From Planctomycetota bacterium (GTDB lineage: Bacteria > Planctomycetota > JAFGQW01), in NCBI GenBank assembly GCA_016935485.1, contig JAFGQW010000227.1:1-35734 (forward strand): a stretch of DNA of 35,734 nt, read 5' to 3'. Both the position numbers and the translations under genes were made by a program. Position 1 is the first letter of the stretch; every line of letters starts with the position of its first letter. The notes below the pieces were generated by a model. The model had not been told where the DNA came from. It worked only from the letters and a program-made list of their open reading frames with translations, and did not search any database. Below, in pieces: positions 35,335 to 35,734 of this stretch.

Positions 35335-35616
35335 TCAGGCGATGTCGAGGTCGTCGAGGATGCGCACGGCCTCGAGGAAGGCGGCGCCCTGGGCGAGCAT
35401 GACGAGTTCGATCGGTTTGAAGGTCCCCTCGCAACGGGAGTACGGGACGGAGGGGATGGCGGGGTGGAAGTCGGAGCCGAGCGGGCAGCAGAAGCGGAGA
35501 TGGCCCTCGCGGACCTTGGTGGAGAGGCTAAGGATGCCGGCGAGCAGGGTAGCGACGGGGATGGCGTTGCGGAGCCGGCAGAGGTGGGCGGAGCGCAGGC
35601 GTTGGGCGTGCGGCAT
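35335..35616 (-). CDS. CHC2-zinc-finger-like small protein, degenerate
   Basis: A 93-residue protein from ATG 35616 with GGGAGG 9 nt upstream. Residues 38-75 (GHLRFCCPLGSDFH, RCEGTFKPIELVM) follow the plan of the CHC2 zinc-binding domain of DNA primases as found in short proteins beside transposition genes. The normal CPxC and RCFxC spacing is lost here (CPLG, and RCEGTF), leaving C43/C44, H51 and C62. It may have lost zinc binding. The C-terminal helix LVMLAQGAAFLEAVRILDDL fits the family. It could be a remnant or a variant accessory gene of an element that continues beyond the right edge. Confidence 0.6.
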   Translation of the reverse strand: MPHAQRLRSAHLCRLRNAIPVATLLAGILSLSTKVREGHLRFCCPLGSDFHPAIPSVPYSRCEGTFKPIELVMLAQGAAFLEAVRILDDLDIA

Positions 35617-35734
35617 GGTCTTGGTCCTCCCGCGAGGTGAAACTCGGGGAGCGTCTCGTTGCCGACGGGCTGGGTGACCTTGGGCAGGTTTCTGGCAGCG
35701 GCGTGGATGAGGCTCGCGGTGGCGAGGTTGTTGA
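35617..35734 (-). other. Right edge, possible end of an upstream minus-strand gene
   Basis: One minus-strand frame reads NNLATASLIHAAARNLPKV and then PVGNETLPEFHLAGG, which looks protein-like. It stays open through the CHC2-like ORF in another frame, so its end is unclear. It may be the tail of a gene that starts outside the window. Too short to classify. Confidence 0.3.

Overview
The window is high-GC bacterial DNA and most likely comes from a planctomycete or a close relative. The evidence is an ECF sigma factor directly upstream of a giant membrane Ser/Thr kinase with about 17 TPRs, many large secreted repeat proteins (Kelch, HEAT, TPR, beta-helix, delta-60), frequent GTG starts, and one C-terminal domain reused on several unrelated secreted proteins. 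The placement rests on gene content only; no rRNA or tRNA gene was seen.

Layout. 302-1993 (+): a small secreted beta-rich protein and an orphan histidine kinase. 2039-6065 (-): an operon of a secreted SUMF1/FGE-fold protein without the catalytic cysteines, followed by two paralogous secreted TPR proteins. 6384-12129 (+): a secreted proline-rich/HEAT protein and two tandem Kelch-type proteins with 6 and 12 repeats. 12214-13497 (+): a DUF4143 AAA ATPase, probably accessory. 13758-14663 (+): another secreted protein with the shared C-terminal domain. 14742-16742 (-): a second HEAT protein paralogous to the first. 17143-20232 (+): a tight housekeeping operon, rsmD - osmC-like - unknown secreted protein - trmFO. 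20353-22152 (+): GTP-dependent PEP carboxykinase, ending inside the first of two tandem near-identical terminators. 22278-27330 (+): ECF sigma factor plus Ser/Thr kinase/TPR protein. 27646-31760 (+): a beta-helix protein with the shared C-terminal domain, and a delta-60/fibronectin III protein.

The right end (31761-35734) is accessory. It holds a 5'-truncated DUF4160 gene overlapping an intact DUF2442 gene, two clusters of a short undescribed repeat (8 copies), an 89-bp decayed copy of the 3' end of pckG abutting one cluster, an AT-richer orphan secreted protein, and a degenerate CHC2-zinc-finger-like ORF at the edge.

Two themes stand out. First, there is a secretome built by local duplication: TPR pair, HEAT pair, Kelch pair, and a common C-terminal domain of about 120 residues on four proteins plus a possible stand-alone relative. 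The common domain is the best candidate for an undescribed export or surface-attachment module. Second, the 31.9-33.0 kb region looks like a recombination-prone patch in which repeats, a toxin-antitoxin-like remnant and a displaced gene tail meet. All functional statements come from reading motifs; no searches were run.
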